64,000 nucleotides of DNA from Bryum argenteum (taxonomy: Eukaryota; Streptophyta; Bryopsida; Bryales; Bryaceae), in contig CM073323.1 of the NCBI GenBank assembly GCA_037043015.1, forward strand, positions 28,548,758-28,612,757, read 5' to 3'. Positions 1 through 11,370 of the stretch are shown in pieces. Below the pieces are notes generated by a model. The model did not search any database and was not told where the DNA came from. It saw only the letters and a program-made list of their open reading frames with translations. The position numbers and the translations under genes were made by a program. The number at the start of each line of letters is the position of its first letter. The first letter of the stretch is position 1.

Positions 1-1230
1 GCTCTTTCTCTCCAATCCCACATTCTATTATGTTTATTTCATTCTTCTTCCCAATACTATATTACAAATAAATTTATCATCCTAATGGTTTTATCATATA
101 TTTGATTTTACGATCACTATTTATATTAAGACTAGAGAATAAAGTGGTGGGTAGTATTATGTTTGGATTTCATTCTTCTTCCCAATACTATATTACAAAT
201 AAATTTATCATCATAATGGTTTAACCATATATTTGATTGTACGCTTACTATTTATATTAACACTAAAGAATATAGTGGTGGGTAGTATTATGTTTGGATA
301 TCATTCTTCTTCCCAATACTATATTACAAATAAATTTATCATCCTAATGGTTTAACCATATATTTGATTGTACGCTTACTATTTATATTAAGACTAAAGA
401 ATATAGTGGTGGGTAGTATTATGTTTGGATATCATTCTTCTTCCCAATACTATAGTACAAATAAATTTATCATCCTAATGGTTTAACCATATATTTGATT
501 TTACGATCACTATTTATATTAAGACTAGAGAATAAAGTGGTGGGTAGTATTATGTTTGGATTTCATTCTTCTTCCCAATACTATATTACAAATAAATTTA
601 TCATCATAATGGTTTAACCATATATTTGATTGTACGCTTACTATTTATATTAAGACTAAAGAATATAGTGGTGGGTAGTATTATGTTTGGATATCATTCT
701 TCTTCCCAATACTATAGTACAAATAAATTTATCATCATAATGGTTTAACCATATATTTGATTGTACGCTTACTATTTATATTAAGACTAAAGAATATAGT
801 GGTGGGTAGTATTATGTTTGGATATCATTCTTCTTCCCAATACTATAGTACAAATAAATTTATCATCCTAATGGTTTAACCATATATTTGATTGTACGCT
901 TACTATTTATATTAAGACTAAAGAATATAGTGGTGGGTAGTATTATGTATTATTTATGTTTGGATTTCATTCTTCTTCCCAATACTATAGTACAAATAAA
1001 TTTATCATCCTAATGGTTTTATCATATATTTGATTTTACGATCACTATTTATATTAAGACTAGAGAATAAAGTGGTGGGTAGTATTATGTTTGGATTTCA
1101 TTCTTCTTCTTAATACTATAGTACAAATAAATTTATCATCCTAATAATTTAACCATATATTTGATTTTACGATCACTATTTATATTAAGACTAGAGAATA
1201 TAGTGGTGGGTAGTATTATGTTTATTTCAT
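1..1230. repeat. 131-bp AT-rich satellite, about 9 copies
   Basis: The motif GTGGTGGGTAGTATTATG recurs at 144, 275, 406, 537, 668, 799, 930, 1072 and 1203. The period is exactly 131 bp, except for one 142-bp interval caused by an 11-bp insertion near 945-955. Units differ by a few substitutions, for example ACGATCACT versus ACGCTTACT. The array runs off the left edge, so its true length is unknown. I see no coding potential in it. Confidence 0.97.
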
Positions 1231-1283
1231 TCCTCTTCAAATAACATTTTATTTAATAAAATTTTAAAAATTTTAAAAAAAAT

Positions 1284-1795
1284 TTGAGAAACGGAGCAAC
1301 CCTCCTTACCCCCTCTTACCCCCTCTCCTATCCCACCTCCCTCACCCTTATCCCTCCCCCTACCCCCCCCTTATCCATCCCCTACCCCCTTATCCATCCC
1401 CCCTACCCCCTTATCCCTCCCTCTACCCCCCTATTCCTCCCTCTACCCCCCTATTCCTCCCTCTACCCCCCCCTATCCCTCCCCTCTACCCCCCTTATCC
1501 CTCCCTCTACCCCCCCCCCGCCCCCTCCCCTCCCCCCCTCCCCTCCCCGCCCCCGCCTCCCCTTACCTCCCTCTACCCCCTCCCCCCCCCCCCCCCCCCC
1601 TTCCCCCCCCTTCCCTCCTCCCCCTTCCCCCTCCCCTTCCTTTGCCCCCTCCCCCGCCCCCCCCCCCGCCCCTACCCCCCCCGCCCCCCCCCGCCCCCCC
1701 CTACCCCCCCCCCGCCCCCTCCCCCCCCCTCCTCCTCCCCCCCCCCCCCCCCTTCGACCCCTCATCCGCCCCCCTCCCCTCACCCGCCCCGCCAC
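1284..1795. repeat. C-rich low-complexity tract (G-rich on minus strand)
   Basis: About 500 bp is almost purely C with T, A or G interruptions. It starts as repeats of the type CTACCCCCTTATCC and becomes long C runs near 1580-1610 and 1735-1752. The minus strand has many runs of three or more G, so G-quadruplexes are possible. Open frames across it are proline or glycine artefacts of composition. Confidence 0.9.
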
Positions 1796-1810
1796 CAATG
1801 TAACCCGCCT

Positions 1811-1905
1811 CAAAAGTTCACCCCCCCCCTCTAAAGTTCACCCGTCCCTAAAAAGTTCACCCGCCCTAACAAAAGTTCACCCGCCATGGCACACTTTCAC
1901 CCGCC
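1811..1905. repeat. short degenerate tandem repeat (AAAGTTCACCCGCC type)
   Basis: Five to six imperfect copies of AAAGTTCACCCG, spaced 17-22 bp, follow directly on the C-rich tract. They end at the CACTTTCACCCGCC variant. No function is visible. Confidence 0.75.
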
Positions 1906-2000
1906 CCGACGCCACGATGGACTTACACGTCACATCCTACGTGGCTTTTTACTGCAAAGTTTCTTACCCATGAAAAAATTACACGCCTCCTACTATCAAG

Positions 2001-3875
2001 GTGGGCGGGCACGCCCGTCCGTCCGGGACAACTCGTACGTCCGTTTTGTCCGCCCGATTGCCTCAACACGCCCGATATGACAACCTTGGTCCAAAGGGGG
2101 AATTTGATAAGTGGCACAAGCTTGATTGTTTAATGGGTCAATGTTTGAATTGTGGTGTCGATCATATAAACTTCTGTCCTCAAGAATTGTCCCTTGCTAC
2201 TGATATTTTGATGAAGTGGAGGTGTTTTGAAATGAAAGTAATTGGGGTGCATGAAGAAACTGGTTATGAAAAGAAGCGCATAACAGAGGTGTTCAAGGAA
2301 ACATCTCCAGGTGAGTTTCTACCTTATTTCAAAAAAAAAGTGCAACAATTTGTTACCCACAATTTTGTTGCATCATGGCAAGATACTGAATGTAGGAAGA
2401 TGATGGAGAACGTTCCTGATGGTGTGTTAATCTCTCACATCGATTTTGCAGAAAATTATACCTTTGCTATTCAAAATGAGGTACAATCCATGCATTGGTT
2501 TAGTACCTCAATAACCATACTTGTGCACATTACCTTGTACAGGGCACCCCCATCAGGTGAAGGTGAGGAAGGTGGCATAATCAAGCACACTCATTATTAT
2601 ATAAGTGATGACAAAAAACATGATTCGTTGTTTGTACAACATTGCCTTCTTTTGCACTGGAAATGGTTGTTGGCTGCAGGTATAAAACCCAATGAGCATT
2701 GGGTCTATAGTGACGGATGCGCGGGGCAATTCAAGGGGTCAAGGGCCATGTATTTTGTGGCCCGGTATCCGGGCCTCACAGGATGCACCATGCGCTGGAA
2801 TTTTTTTGGTAGTGGCCATGGAAAAGGTATACTTCATTGCACATGAAGATTTGCTTTTGGTGATTGAGATCTGTAGCTGTTGTAGTGAAGCTTATAATTA
2901 CTGTGAGTGCATACGAATTATCATTAGTACGCACAGAATATTTTGAGGACTGAAAACGGATTCTAAAAATGTGATACCTTTTATGCAGGATAATGGGATG
3001 GAGCTGAAGCAGTGGCGAAGAGGGCATTACGGACCCATCAAATCCAACACCCAGAGTATGAATTAGCGAATGCACTTCAATGTGTGGAATTTCTAAATTT
3101 GAAGTTCTCTCATCGAGTTGCTAGTTCATCAGATGCTTCTAATGAAGTGCCCATATCACGAGTGTTCTGGCATGTTGGTGTTGGCGATGTCAATAGAGTC
3201 AATGAGTGGAAGTGTAGGACAATTTCAGGATCTAGGCAATTCCGTAGTATATTTGGATGTTCATTGACTGACCCTACTCTGCTAATGGTTCGTGATTTGT
3301 CATGTTTTTGTGCTCCTTGCATCAATCAAGAGTGGGTTAGTTGTGAACAGAAGTCACATGTTGCAGATTGGCGGGTAGTTCGTCTTAGACCAACAAACGT
3401 GGCTGCTGTTCAAGAGCAAATCGAAGCTCATGATGATCCTGATAATTGGTTACATGGCGGTGAGAATGATTCGAATGCGGCTCTTCTCCAGATTGGTGAC
3501 AACTTCATGATTCCGGCAATGGAGGGCAATGACGAAGGGGTTGACTTTTATGTGCTCCAGTGTACAAAGCTGAAGTTTGAGGTCCAAGAAGATTTCATTT
3601 GCCCATGGGGAGAAGAGTTTTAGAAAGGAGATTTTGCCGTGGCTGGATATTACTATCAGAAGAACGGGAGAGGGTCCAACACGTTTGTTTATTTGGACTC
3701 AAAACCGGTGGCCCATATTTTTGCCCATCATGTAAGGGCATTGAAATTTCCAATGATATTAGCTCTTCATATAGTTGCAGGTGATACAGCTGTTTACAAG
3801 ATGAGTTCTGAGACCATGGAAATGATCCAGCAAGTTCTTTCTTCATGGTGGGCAACTGAAGAGGATACAAGTTAA
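2001..3875 (+). pseudogene. Broken plant gene with SDGC...QFK / HGKG...WDG motifs, possibly transposase-derived
   Basis: The first coding block (about 2079-2826) has a CLNCG cysteine pair and then YSDGCAGQFKGS, a W-x-FF pair and GSGHGKG. A donor GTATAC follows at 2827 and an acceptor TTATGCAG ends at 2988. Exon 2 reads WDGAEAVAKRALR, so the spliced motif is HGKG-x-WDG. That x codon is TAA (2991-2993). The same frame meets TAG (3621-3623) after CPWGEEF and continues as an open, protein-like stretch (AGYYYQKNGRGSNTF) to the stop at 3873-3875. Two in-frame stops without frame loss suggest a recently inactivated copy; readthrough is less likely. The SDG and HGKG set resembles uncharacterised conserved eukaryotic proteins that may derive from transposases. 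That assignment is inference. The true N-terminus was not found, because no convincing ATG precedes the conserved part. Confidence 0.6.
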
Positions 3876-3952
3876 GTGCTAGTGCTAGTTAGGTGCACCA
3901 AGTTGGGGATTGGCGTTGGTTTGAGCTGCATATGCTGTGTACTTTGAGAAAT

Positions 3953-4172
3953 ATCTGTATGAAGTACGCACGAAGTACTTTCTAGTACTCTGTATAAAAG
4001 TTCATTCTCATTTATAATCACTCTGAGTACATGTCGTCCACTTTGCATACACTCAGTAACAAGGTGGTTCCTTTCAATTACATTGTTGTACCTATTTGTA
4101 CAAAAATCTCGTAGACATCTGTATGAAGTACGCACGAAGTACTTTCTAGTACTCTGTATAAAAGTTCATTCT
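3953..4172. repeat. pair of 56-bp direct repeats, 164 bp apart
   Basis: The same 56-bp sequence, beginning ATCTGTATGAAGTACGCACG, occurs at 3953-4008 and 4117-4172. It contains TGTATAAAAG and several AGTAC words. It lies downstream of the broken 2.0-3.9 kb gene. The remaining bases to about 4450 hold nothing I can support. Confidence 0.9.
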
Positions 4173-4452
4173 TAAAGGATGGTGAATGGAACTGTTCCAT
4201 GAGAGAGAGGCCACATCAACATGGTGCCAATATTACCAACACTTATGACGGTTTTTTGTTTAGAAAAGAAACAATTAGAAAAGAACAATTACAGCTGCTG
4301 CTTTAGAAAAGAACAATTACAGCGTGAGCCGGGCCCTGCTGCAGACACAATCCTTCAAACACAATCATTCACAGAATGGCATCGGTGCAATTTTTTCGAA
4401 TGGTAAAGGTTCTGCTCCCTCTGTTAGATTAAGGCAGAAACTAGTACAAAGG

Positions 4453-5680
4453 CTACTCCCGAACTCTTGCAAGGGGTGGATTTCTACAGAATAGGGAACC
4501 GCAATAACAAATTCTATTCACTGTCTCCGCACCCTGCCACTGCGTACCATAATCCTGCATTCCGGCAAGTCACAAACACAATGAGAATTCCATCCCATTC
4601 ACAAACACGACAAGAATAGACATAAACTGAAACCGAAACGAGGAATGGATTAAATTAACATATGCACATACCCATGTTAGTTCCTCAAAGGCCGCAATGT
4701 TCCGATTTGCAAAAAATGCAACATGATATAAACGTGGGTCACTGCGTTCGATTCTCACTGGCATGTCGATAAGATTTGCGTCATCACAGCAGTGATTGAT
4801 GAAACGTGACGCATTACCGTAAATAAGTCCATCAATGTTTAACGCTGTGGAGTCGTTGCTGGCCGCCTCTGCTCTCCGATCAGATCGAGGCTCACCGCAT
4901 ACCACCACCCGTTTCTATCTTCCATTGCCGTCCTCCTCATTGTTTCTGCGTTAGTACAGATCTCACCATGATACTCTAACACAAATTGACCTTTTGCAAT
5001 GGGCTCCAAAGTTTTTAGCCCCCACCCTTTCTTACCCGTCCAAAACACACTAAGTTTTAAACTCACACCTTTCTGTACAATCCTGTTTCTACAGCTACCT
5101 CGACACAAACAAGTCAAGTTACACTCAAAAATAAATTTCCTCCCAAAATGTCCACTGCAAACTACTGTTCCATCTTGAGGGTCCCACGAGCTTGTTTGCT
5201 CTTGAACGTAACACCCCTCCCCCGGTTTACAATATTGGTTCTGGGAAATCCTCACAAGCAAACTGTTAGCACATTCTTGCCCAAGCTAAAAACATCAAAA
5301 AAAAAAAACAAAGGTTGAATGACCAGTACCTCAGATACCTCGCTCGCATCAACCTCCTGCAAGTGACCGTCACCGTTATAGGCGCAATTTCCGCCAATCT
5401 TTTGGATGCATTCACATGCACCCGGGTTCAAGGTGCAATCCTGCCCAAAGCAATTACAACTACTTTCTCTTTCATTATCCACAACAACTTGTGCAGACAT
5501 TATATTGGTGTCGAGGTAAACAAACGGAGCCATGGGGCATTGAACCTCCACAGGCACATCAACTGATACAGCTAGAGGCGCCATTCCCCTCGTAAGGTCA
5601 ATCGGATCAAACCAGGTAGCCTGCGGGTCATCAGTGAAGGTGAAACATTGCTTTGTAATTATAAAAAAAATTGGTGACAA
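4453..5680 (-). pseudogene. SUVR1/2/4-like SET-domain histone lysine methyltransferase, one frameshift in the SET domain
   Basis: SUVR proteins are class V plant lysine methyltransferases acting on chromatin. The 5' block (to about 5330) carries a pre-SET cysteine cluster (CNCFGQDC, CECIQ). The next exon starts at 5262 after CTAACAG and carries ECNLTCLCRGSCRNRIVQ, then GWGLKTLEPIAKGQFVLEYHGE. Near 4873 the frame shifts (LDLIGE to AEAASND). It then continues with YGNASRFINHCCDDANL and EELTW, ending at a GTATGT donor (exon end 4672). A 33-codon last exon (4554-4453), after an ATGCAG acceptor, supplies DYGTQW and the post-SET CYCGSLFCR, then TAG. The order and the ALNIDG / NH-x-C / DANL words match SUVR4-type SET domains. 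The splice phase between the pre-SET exon and 5262 does not fit, so either a donor is misjudged or there is a second lesion. No WIYLD domain was seen. It may be non-functional, or the frameshift may be a sequence error. Confidence 0.82.
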
Positions 5681-5768
5681 TAAGTGACAAACTTATCATC
5701 ATACACAAATACACAATAACGCTAAACCGCTATATTTAAAACAAAAAATAACATACATGACACCCCCA

Positions 5769-8700
5769 CTATCGCTTCCCTTTTTTCTTCTTGCTCACCG
5801 TCTTGGTGGTGCCCTGAGAGGTGGCACCTTCTTTCTGTATGGCGTTCACATTCTTCATTTTTTGCTTCTTCCCCTGAATCGGTGTATCAAAATCAGGGTC
5901 CTCCTGCGCATCCAATGGTGACAGCCGTGGTCGTGTCTTCCTAGTCCTCGACGCTTCCTCGACCACTGGATTCGGCTGAGTCCCCGCCACTGGAGACGCC
6001 TCGGTCTGTGGTTCTCGCTCCTGCACGTAGAAGGCTGATCTTGAGGGAGAGGATGAATCCTTTGGACTCTCGGCACGGGCGGCCTGCGTTGGCGTGTCCT
6101 CAACGGGGGGATGCTGAGTGTTGGCTGCCATGTCCTCGGTGGGAGGAGGCTGAGTGTCGACTGCCATGTCCTCGGTGCGAGGAGGCTCACTGTTGACTGC
6201 CATGTTCTCGGCTCGAGGAGGCTGAATGTCCACTACCATGTCCATGTCCTCGGTGGGGGGAGGCTCAGAGCTGAGTACCATGTCCATGTCCTCGGTGGGG
6301 GGAGGCAGAGAGATGAATGGCATGTCCATGTCCTCGGTGGGGGGAGGCTGAGAGACGAGTGGCATCTCCTCGGTGGGGGGAGGCTGAGAGACGAGTGGCA
6401 TCTTCTCGGTGGACGGAGGCTGAGACTTGAGGGGCGTGTCCTCGGTGGAGGGAGGCTGAGACTTGAGGGGCGTGTCCTCGGTGGAGGGAGGCTGAGACTT
6501 GAGGGGCGTGTCCTCGGTGGGGGGAGGCTGAGACTTGACTGGCGCGTCTTTGGCGGCTGCAACTACTTCCACTTGCTGAGAGTCGAGTGGCGTGTCCTCG
6601 CCTACTGTTTCCATTGCTTGAGTGGGCGAAAATGCCCCCGCGTCGTGGCTGCTAGGCGAGTCCCCCCCATCGTTAGACTCCATTTCGTCGTCTGATCCTT
6701 CGTCCCTCTTTGAGGAGGCTGTATCCTCATCCGACTCAGATTCTTGAGCCGGAATGCCCTTCATTAGCTCTGTAATACAGAAACATGTACATTACATGTC
6801 AATGCATGAAGTAGCCAATGCAATAATCAAGAATTATGTCAATTTACAAACCTGCATTTCTTGATGGCTGAGGTGGGGAAACGCCCTTCTTCTTCATTAC
6901 ATGCACCCGGGGGGATACACCCTTATGCTCCTTCGCTGTACCTGCAACATGGACCTCACATGGCTGCTGGGGCGTCTTCACCCTATCATTCGTGTCAGCG
7001 GTCATTACACCTTTCGGTGCTGACGTACCCGGCAGCAGCTCTACCGCTTTACCCTTGTTGGTCTTGTCTACAGCCGGGGGTGCCTTGAAGGGCTTCGTTC
7101 GCATGTCTAAAACATTGGAATTCCAATCTCACATTGGAGTGCGTTAGACAGGGTATAAAACTGAATACGTAAAAACCAACACAAACAACCAAAATACATA
7201 CACCTGATCTATAAATGCAAAATACTCTGAAGAATTAGTATTGAAGTAGTCATTTTGTACACTGTGTTGCTCGACATACTACTTTCACTTGGACGGTACA
7301 AACTACACAGAAAGAGTGCAACTATACACATAGTATACACAAATGTGTACCCTGGAGTACACACTATGCATGTACAGAGTACCTCCTATCTCTCACTACG
7401 CACTGTAATGTACTAATGTATTCCAATGTCACTACGGCTGTACCTAAGTTACATAAACAGTTTCATATCTATTTTTTAAGTACAATGGAAGTACCCATTA
7501 CACAACTTTGGTTACCTTCCTCACCCGAACTACTACCAGCAACTACCCATTACACAACTTTGGTTACCTTCCTCACCCGAACTACTACCAGCAACTACCC
7601 ATTACACAACTTTGGTTACCTTACTCACCCGAACTACTACCAGCAAGTACCCATTACACAACTTTGGTTACCTTACTCGGTAGAACTACTACCAAAGCGT
7701 ACCTTCGGTTCTACCTCACAATTAATCTCGCTACCTTAAAACTTTCTATGAATATCCAATTCACCTCAGACGTACTCATTAGCACATTTGGACACAAGCA
7801 TACCTCCAAAATTACAAGTACCAACGTTTCACCTTCAAAATGGTACATGCACCCTCCAACACATGTCTACCCTGCACACACATTAAAATAAAGCAATTGA
7901 AAAAAAAACATACCCGCATTCAATGGGTGCTGCTTCACATTCTCCTCTCGAAGCTGCAAAAGATGCTGCAATTCACCATCCATGTCACACTTGGCAGCCG
8001 CTTGTACCATCTCTTCAGACGGAATCCCCCATCCAAAGCTTTGATGCCAGCTTGGATGTGCTCGTGCTTCGCATGTTCTCAGAGCACACCGAAAACCTTT
8101 CGAGAAGACTACAAAAGCACACCATGGGTGATAGACGTGCCTGCAGCTTGATACAACAATATCACAATTTGGGAATGGAAAATTGCAAAACACACAAGTC
8201 GTCACAGATATCGACACTACGCCATCATCTGCAGCTTGTTGTGGGTAGAACATCGGCCATGGGTGCAATCCAGAGGGCCGGCCTCCAAACTTCAAATGTG
8301 ATGCCTCCTCGTTGATGGCGGCCAACTCCCGTTGCTGGTTTGTTATCCGGCCCTCAATCTCTTCTAGTTCTCCCTCTGCTTGGAGGACAACGGCTTTTGC
8401 TTCTTCAAATTGGATATGAACTCTTTTCAAAATCCTCTCATGTGCCATAATCTCCCATTTTGCATTCTCGTTGTCATCCCACGCATCCGCTCTCAGACCG
8501 GCAAGCTGCTCCTCGAGATGGGCCACGTTGACCTCCATCGCCCTTACTTCACTCCTCCCAGCAGCGATGCGTTGCGTGGTTGAGGTCTGAGCAGCTTTTC
8601 TCGCCCCAATCTCAAGTCCAAGGATTCTTGCCAATTCTGTAAGGCGTTTAATCCTCTCTGCCGTGGATGCACCCAAATCCTCTTCTTGCTTCGTGGGAAT

Positions 8701-9711
8701 TCTGGAGGCGCAGACCTCAAAAACATCCTGCCATGGTCTCAAACAACACCAATTCTGTCAGAAAATGCAAGCAAAAACCCTAAACCGCTCAAGAATTCAA
8801 GCATTCAAATCCAATTCTAACAAAACCATTCACAACATTCAACCATTCAACACATTCAAGCATGTAAAAGCATTCAATGCATTCAAGCAATCAGAATTGC
8901 CACTCAAACAGTCTCACCTTCTTTGAGATCGAAGAACCGCCTCTTTCTGGTATTTTTTTTTGAGCACCTCCTTGCTCACTTTCGTAACTCCATTCTCCTT
9001 GCACTCCTCGAGCTTGCATAATTTTGTACCCCTCCTCACCCGCTGCGTGTTGTTCACCACCTGCGCAAACCCAGCCCAATTTACTGACCCGCGGCCGTTC
9101 TCGAACTCGTAGACTATCCCTTCCGCAAACTTGACCTTCAGGTGCGTGGGCATGTAGTCTCGATCGTGCTGGTAGATTACGGGATGCAGCTCGAAAATCC
9201 TCGCCACTACTTCCTTGTTAGCGCAATCCTGGTACTTGTACCCAGAGCACCCATCTCTGCCTGCTCGCTTGCCGAAGAACTTCTCCATCAACTTCGGATC
9301 CATGAATGTCTTGCTAAATCGTTTGGGGTTCAACCCTTCCCCCACAAGCCCGAACTTGTTGACCCAGTCGTCCACTAAGAGCTTCGCAGGTGGTTGCCTG
9401 CACTTCTCTATAGCATGTTCGACATCCACCAGGTCGAGGTCTTCATCGCAATCGCTTCTATCAACCTCGAGGACTTCGTCAGGCTCCTGCTCGTTGTCGG
9501 GCTCCCCACTAGCATTTGAGGCTGCATTCAACCCTCCTTTCGAGGCTCCATTCAACCCTCCTTTCGAGCTTGAGGTACCCTTGGAGGGCTTGGAGGCAGG
9601 CTTGGAGGCAGCCTTTGGGACAGCCTTCAAGACAGCCTTCGCGACAGTCTTCTCGGGAGACCCCCCAAGCTTTCCTCTCGGCAAAACAGGTGTGTGCTTC
9701 ATCCTCGTCAT
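5769..9711 (-). CDS. Four-exon gene: unknown N-terminal domain, coiled coil, RING-H2-like finger, acidic repeat tail
   Basis: The start ATG is at 9711. Exon 1 (9711-8919) is Lys/Ala-rich, then acidic (EPDEVLEVDRSDCDEDLDL), then a folded-looking unknown domain; it ends AAAGAAG|GTGAGA. Exon 2 begins near 8756 after TTTTCTGACAG and ends at 7914 (GTATGT donor). It has a coiled coil (about 8680-8280) and a finger (about 8200-8040) with CVFC, then SSC-RH-VYH-PWC and FRC-x4-C. This is close to RING-H2, with a wider last pair than C-x2-C, so ubiquitin ligase activity is only a possibility. Exon 3 (about 7115-6853, after GTTTTAG, before GTTTGT) is basic. Exon 4 (about 6772-5769, after TATTACAG) is acidic, with repeated TEDTPLKSQPPP-like units and a KKKKGKR end resembling a nuclear localisation signal. 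All four exons stay open and the junctions fit GT-AG, so the gene could be intact. It lies just upstream of and co-directional with the SUVR-like gene; the two could be one longer gene. Confidence 0.7.
6190..6560 (-). repeat. in-frame 33-42 bp coding minisatellite (TEDTPLKSQPP units)
   Basis: About ten imperfect units in the last exon of the RING-like gene encode T-E-D-(T/M)-P-L-K/V-S-Q-P-P-P variants. Some are extended by DMDM. The three central units are nearly identical at DNA level, which suggests recent slippage or unequal exchange that keeps the frame. Confidence 0.9.
7494..7701. repeat. 52-bp tandem repeat, 4 copies, inside an intron
   Basis: Units start at CCCATTACACAACTTTGG at 7494, 7546, 7598 and 7650. 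The first three are nearly identical; the fourth degrades after TTACTCGG. The array sits in the intron between exons 2 and 3 of the RING-like gene. The flanking intron is rich in GTAC-containing words. Confidence 0.95.
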
Positions 9712-10470
9712 CTCGTATCACACCTGCAACACAGAAAATCCCAAAAACCCCAGGAACCCGCAAGTTTCCAACACCCTACACACTCAAGAAAAATCTCCGA
9801 AAGTCGGAGCACTCAAACCCTTGCCTTGCAGCCTCGCTCACACGCTCGCCTTGCTCACAGACTCTAAACCCTCATCTCGCCCACCAGCAGTACACTCTCA
9901 CCTCGCCCACCAACAGTACACCTTCACCTCGCTCACTAAAACCCTCACCTCGCACTCTCGCTCCCCAGCATTTAACCCTCACCTTCCTCACCGGCCTTGT
10001 ACACCCTGCTAAAAACTAAGACACAGTAAGACCCTCCTGCGCATCGACAAACCTCGCAAAAGTTCAAAAACAGACTCTGAAAAGCACACCCTCCACAGCA
10101 TGACACCCTCAACTCGCACCCTCGCTCACCAGCCTTAAACACTCACTTCACTCACCAGCTTTGTACACCCTCATCAAAACTACCCACGAGGCAAACGAAC
10201 ACTACGACCCTCGAGACAAAGCAACACTAAGACTCCTCAGTAGCAAAGGAGCACAAACACTTCTCGCAAACCCTCCTAAACCCTCGCAAACCCTGCAGTA
10301 CAAAAACCCTCACCCTCGCAAATCCACGCAAACCCTCGCACAAACCTCGCAAAACATCTCACAACCCTCAAAATCCCTCGCAAAATTTCAAAAACAATGG
10401 CGCGTTGGTAACTCTCCACAGCGAGAGGTGCGAGACAACCCCTCCGCACCGGCCATCACAGGTTCCCGCC
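9712..10470. other. Upstream region of the RING-like gene, rich in CTCGCAAACCCT / AAACCCT words
   Basis: This stretch precedes the ATG at 9711 on the minus strand and should hold its 5' UTR and promoter. It is filled with degenerate repeats such as CTCGCAAACCCTC and CTAAACCCTCG, most dense at 10260-10390. AAACCCT is the core of plant telo-box elements found near transcription starts of housekeeping genes. That link is inference. I found no clear TATA box. Confidence 0.4.
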
Positions 10471-11370
10471 GATAGCTCCCACGGCACTTACCGGCTGCCA
10501 CCGGTTCCCCCTCCCCCCAGACAGGTGATCGCCGGTCGCCACATCGGAAATAGATTTCAAATCATGCGCGTATCAGCCAAAATAAAAAAAAGGCGGCCAA
10601 TCACATCGACAGGGTTTAAAGCGCGAACTCAGCGGCTTGTAGCTCACCTAATTTTAGTCTGGAGTACCTCAAGTACTTCTGGATCCAAGGCCGGCCAACT
10701 CCGTTGACTTTGTGTACAAATGACGTACAAGTACTTGTCCAAAACTGATCCACCCTAGCATGCTTCCACCCACAAGTCAAATATAGTAAGTTCCAGGCTA
10801 GCCAACGCAAAAAGGGCCATATTGTGACCTCCTAAAACTTTAGGGGGTAAAAGGACCACCGTGTAACTATTGAATATTGAGTGTGTAAGAACATGCAACA
10901 TTGATCCTGTGTGCATGTGCTTTTTGAGCTTGAAGAAAATTCTAAGAGCTGCTTTTATAGACCCTACGTTTTGAACTTAATTTATGCTAGTTGGAGACTT
11001 GGAGCAATATTAACAATTAATTCAAACGTTTGTTTTTGTTATGAGTATTGCTCCTGATGGGTAATGAAAAAGTTCTAAATATACAAACCGTTCCAAGGAT
11101 TATCTTCATCATGATTAGCTTGAAGATGATACAATCTCTAGTATGTAATGATGATGGGTGTAATTTACTTCAAGTAAAATATTCATATATAAGTGAAATA
11201 TTCATATATGGAAACGCATGATCGAAAGATCTCTCACACATGCTAGTGATTGCAAAACATTTGAAAAGGGAGGAGACGAAAACATGTAAACAAAGATATG
11301 AAAATTCACTAGTAGAAATTCCGTCAAGAATGTTGTTTACATTTAACATGTTCAAAATGATAAAAAAAAT
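10471..11370. other. Intergenic stretch, no gene seen
   Basis: About 900 bp of mixed then AT-rich sequence has no ORF with protein-like composition. AAGTACTT/GTACAAGTACTT words cluster at 10660-10740. No other feature could be supported. Confidence 0.6.

Noticed and set aside
1284-1973. 229-codon proline-rich ORF and its glycine-rich antisense frame
   Set aside because: Pure consequence of the C-rich tract; no ATG at the apparent start and no conserved features.
6111-6695. 194-codon ORF opposite the acidic repeat exon
   Set aside because: Shadow of the TEDTPLKSQPP minisatellite in the opposite strand.
10260-10390. Interstitial telomere repeat
   Set aside because: AAACCCT words are interrupted by CTCGC and never form a regular CCCTAAA array.
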